Positions 61,696 to 64,000 of a stretch of 64,000 bases of DNA are shown here, piece after piece. Location: positions 463,059 through 527,058 of the forward strand of contig NZ_JAJAPX010000003.1 of assembly GCF_020523965.1 (NCBI RefSeq), read 5' to 3'. The stretch's first letter is position 1. The number at the start of each line of letters is the position of its first letter. This DNA is from Neotamlana sargassicola (GTDB lineage: Bacteria; Bacteroidota; Bacteroidia; Flavobacteriales; Flavobacteriaceae). Below the pieces are notes generated by a model. The model had not been told where the DNA came from and searched no databases. It was given only the letters and a program-made list of their open reading frames with translations. The translations under genes were made by a program, and so were the position numbers.

Positions 61696-64000
61696 ATGAA
61701 AAATAACTACTATTGTGTTTCATTATTAAAAAGCTTTAAAGTTTTTTCCTTTTTGGCTTTTGCCGTTTTAATAAATGGTTTACATGCACAGGCACCTTCT
61801 ATTCAAACTGGTGTTACGTTTCAATGGTCAGATACTCAAGTAAACAATTTAAATCCCGCTACAATTGAATCGGTGACTATAAATGGGACCCTGTACAACA
61901 CCTTTGTTGTTCCAACCACCTATGATATAGCAATAGGAACAAGTAACCATAACGTAAATCAATTAATCGAAAATGGTGTAACAAAGCCAATTAATAGTTC
62001 TTTACCAGGTTGGGATGCTTTGGCTCTTGATGCGTTTCAGGATAAAAACTTAAATCATTATTTTGCTGCCAACCCAAACGGAGCAAATATTTGTGGAGAC
62101 TACACGGCAGCATTAAATACTACAGTACAAAGGCAAACACTAAGTTATGGTGTTCCAATTCCATCAAACGACGGTGGAGTTTTAGCCGTTACAGAAAGAG
62201 GAGGCAACAACTGTTTTTACGTAGAAGTTTATGGCACCCCTGTTGGTGGCGGACCAGAACAAAAATTAGGACAAACCTTTGTTGTGAATAATGGAAATCA
62301 TTACGGCCGTGTCTTTCTACCTCCCGTAGCAGGATCAGATTACTGGAGATCTGGTCGTGCCAATAATAATGGTCAAACTATTGCCATTGCATTATTTTAC
62401 CTTAACGATTTAGCGCCTACTGGTTCAAGTATTACTAGAATTGAGTTTATTGGTGCAACTAACGATCATGGTGATGGTAAATTTTTTCTATTACAAAAAT
62501 ATGCTGTAGACCAGCAAGTTATTGAATGTTTAGATGAAACATATAACGGAGACTTAAACGTACTTAACAACGAACCTGCTAATTCAACCTATACTTTAAT
62601 TTCAGGTCCTTCAAATGCTGGGCAATCATTCACTTTAAATTCAGATGGTACTTATACATATGAACCAACACCTGGTTTTATCGGAGATGTTACTTTTACT
62701 TATGAATTATGTTTACCTGCTCCAAACACATCTGTTTGTGATACAGGTAGCGTTACCTTATCCTATGTAGATTTACCTCCAGAACCAACTTATGAAATTG
62801 ATTGTAGTGGAGGTGATGATAATTTTACATTAACAGTTACCAGCCCTTTAAATTCTTCAACAGACCCTAATCAATACGAATATTCTGTAGATGGTATTAA
62901 TTTTCAAACCTCTCCTGTATTTAGCGGTTTAACTGAAGGAACATATACTGTTACCGTAAAAAGTACATATACAACGTGCATTAGAACCGCGGCTTCAAAT
63001 GCAGAATTAATAAACGACAGTGAAGCGCCAACGGGAACTGCTCCTACAGGAGAAACAGGAATTAATTTATGTAGTTCAGACGCACAAACATCATATTCAT
63101 TTAATAGCGCAACTGTTGCGACAAATTACTCCGACAATTGTAGTACGAGCCTTACTGTAAACCTTACTGATACGTTGCTTTCTGGAAACAACTGTGGTTG
63201 GACGTTAACTTACACTTATGAGGTTGTTGATAGCTCTGGAAATAAAATAGAAGACCAAACAATTATATACTCAGGAAGCGATCAAACATCTCCAACAGGT
63301 AGTGCTCCTAGTGGTCAAACAGGAATAAATTCATGTTCAGCAGATGCTGAAACAAACGCTCCCTTCAATGCTACTACTATCGCATCTAATTATTCAGATA
63401 ATTGTACTAATGTCTCTGTGTCCTTAACAAATACCGAAATTACTGGAGATGACTGTTCTTGGACATTAACTTATACTTATGATGTTCTTGATGAATGTGG
63501 GAATAAATTAGAGGATGAAACAATTACGCATTCTGGAGGTAATCAAACTCCATTAAGTTTTATAACAGAAGCTAGTAATTTAACTGTAGAGTGTGATGGT
63601 GATAATTCTGCCGACTTAATAAATTGGGTTACAAATTACGGAGGAGCCACTGTAGCAAATAGTTGTACAACAATAACATGGTCTGATAATTTCTCAGATT
63701 TAGATATAGATTGTGGAAATGCAGGAAGTGGCGAAGTTACTTTTACCGCTACAGATGCCTGCGGAAACTCTGTTTCAACTACCGCTACATTTACCGTTGA
63801 AGATACTACAGCGCCGACTATCGATACTATTGCTAGCGATTTAACTGTGGAATGTGATGGTTCTGGGAATACCACTGAACTTAACAACTGGTTAAATTCT
63901 AATGGTGGTGCCGCTGCTTCTGATGCGTGTTCTGCAAATATCACTTGGTCGAACGATTATAACGCAATCTCTGATGAATGTGGACAAACTGGTACCGCTA
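61696..64000 (+). CDS. Large secreted adhesin-like repeat protein (5' part, open at window end)
   Basis: The first 768 codons, continuing past the right edge. Signal peptide (about 1-32, ending NGLHAQ), an N-terminal domain of about 240 residues, a cadherin/Ig-like segment with DLNVLNNEPANSTYTLISGP (about 290-350), then tandem repeats. Two 88-residue repeats start near 63019 and 63283 (NYSDNC, WTLTYTY, SGxxQ), and two 87-residue repeats start near 63571 and 63832 (LTVECDG, GGA, TATDACGNS, VEDTTAPTI). Regular Cys suggests disulfides. Such arrays typify giant flavobacterial surface proteins exported by the type IX system; the sorting domain would be beyond the window. Confidence 0.85.
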   Translation, partial: MKNNYYCVSLLKSFKVFSFLAFAVLINGLHAQAPSIQTGVTFQWSDTQVNNLNPATIESVTINGTLYNTFVVPTTYDIAIGTSNHNVNQLIENGVTKPINSSLPGWDALALDAFQDKNLNHYFAANPNGANICGDYTAALNTTVQRQTLSYGVPIPSNDGGVLAVTERGGNNCFYVEVYGTPVGGGPEQKLGQTFVVNNGNHYGRVFLPPVAGSDYWRSGRANNNGQTIAIALFYLNDLAPTGSSITRIEFIGATNDHGDGKFFLLQKYAVDQQVIECLDETYNGDLNVLNNEPANSTYTLISGPSNAGQSFTLNSDGTYTYEPTPGFIGDVTFTYELCLPAPNTSVCDTGSVTLSYVDLPPEPTYEIDCSGGDDNFTLTVTSPLNSSTDPNQYEYSVDGINFQTSPVFSGLTEGTYTVTVKSTYTTCIRTAASNAELINDSEAPTGTAPTGETGINLCSSDAQTSYSFNSATVATNYSDNCSTSLTVNLTDTLLSGNNCGWTLTYTYEVVDSSGNKIEDQTIIYSGSDQTSPTGSAPSGQTGINSCSADAETNAPFNATTIASNYSDNCTNVSVSLTNTEITGDDCSWTLTYTYDVLDECGNKLEDETITHSGGNQTPLSFITEASNLTVECDGDNSADLINWVTNYGGATVANSCTTITWSDNFSDLDIDCGNAGSGEVTFTATDACGNSVSTTATFTVEDTTAPTIDTIASDLTVECDGSGNTTELNNWLNSNGGAAASDACSANITWSNDYNAISDECGQTGTA
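63019..64000 (+). repeat. Tandem coding repeats of the large secreted protein
   Basis: Two 264-nt units (about 63019-63282 and 63283-63546) and two 261-nt units (63571-63831 and from 63832, cut by the window end). DNA similarity is weaker than protein similarity, so the duplication is not recent. Confidence 0.75.

Noticed and set aside
63636..63944. 102-codon minus-strand frame
   Set aside because: Antisense to the repeat region of the large secreted protein; repeats create long mirror frames.
1..64000. CRISPR arrays, tRNA genes, insertion sequences, prophage genes
   Set aside because: Looked for and not seen: no regular direct repeats with spacers, no tRNA cloverleaf recognised, no transposase or integrase.

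Overview
The window looks like a chromosomal segment of a marine-type member of the Flavobacteriaceae (Bacteroidota). The DNA is strongly AT-rich and ribosome binding sites are weak. Many intergenic regions carry the Bacteroidota -7 promoter motif TAnnTTTG. The gene content is also typical: type IX secretion (T9SS) sorting domains, SusC-like/TonB-type outer membrane proteins, menaquinone genes, a DnaX without its zinc module, and a cysteate-type lipid pathway. The genus cannot be fixed from the sequence alone. Nothing suggests a prophage, plasmid, integrase or CRISPR array; this is core chromosome with some accessory parts.

Layout. 1-1528: the 5' part of a serine-palmitoyltransferase-like PLP enzyme and a cysteine-synthase-like enzyme, probably the sulfonolipid (capnine) pathway. 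1608-5170: oligopeptidase B, YbaB/EbfC, threonine aldolase. 5356-8578: a three-gene cassette (circularly permuted ATP-grasp, alpha-E, transglutaminase-like) predicted to build or attach a peptide-like product; the transglutaminase-like member seems to have lost its catalytic cysteine. 8641-11116: prfB with a programmed +1 frameshift, a HAD hydrolase and two ArsC-like proteins. 11207-17046: a TonB-type receptor, a small membrane protein, peroxiredoxin, fumarase and a Crp/Fnr regulator. 17269-28373: a long minus-strand block of envelope and coiled-coil proteins, built around an unusual AAA+ ATPase with mostly unrecognised partners; this is the best candidate for an undescribed system. 28583-34442: a metallo-hydrolase lipoprotein, two tiny membrane proteins, EttA, an MFS transporter and an OmpA-type protein. 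34651-38171: a flavin reductase-MarR-pirin operon with a full promoter and a palindromic operator, divergent from an acyl-CoA carboxylase beta subunit. 38309-43317: a T9SS cargo protein, a membrane-anchored protein with C-terminal MORN-like repeats, and SppA. 43336-48824: menaquinone genes menB-menA-(MBL)-menC-(CPBP)-menE. 49192-53448: a tiny membrane protein, ung, holA, an HsdR-N-like protein, a glycosyltransferase and an OmpA lipoprotein. 53572-53918: RNase P RNA on the minus strand. 54174-57637: dnaX preceded by a perfect DnaA box, a hypothetical protein, miaE and a beta-barrel protein. 57718-61271: ppk1-ppx (polyphosphate) and sixA. 61696 to the end: the first 768 codons of a large secreted repeat protein.

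How the genes fit together. Most units are housekeeping. Envelope biology recurs: sulfonolipid synthesis, TonB receptor, OmpA proteins, SppA, T9SS cargo and a giant adhesin-like protein, which fits a gliding or surface-attached flavobacterium. Dispersed palindromic repeats lie between genes at about 20.2, 25.6, 26.8, 27.0 and 54.0 kb, and a related short hairpin is embedded in rnpB.
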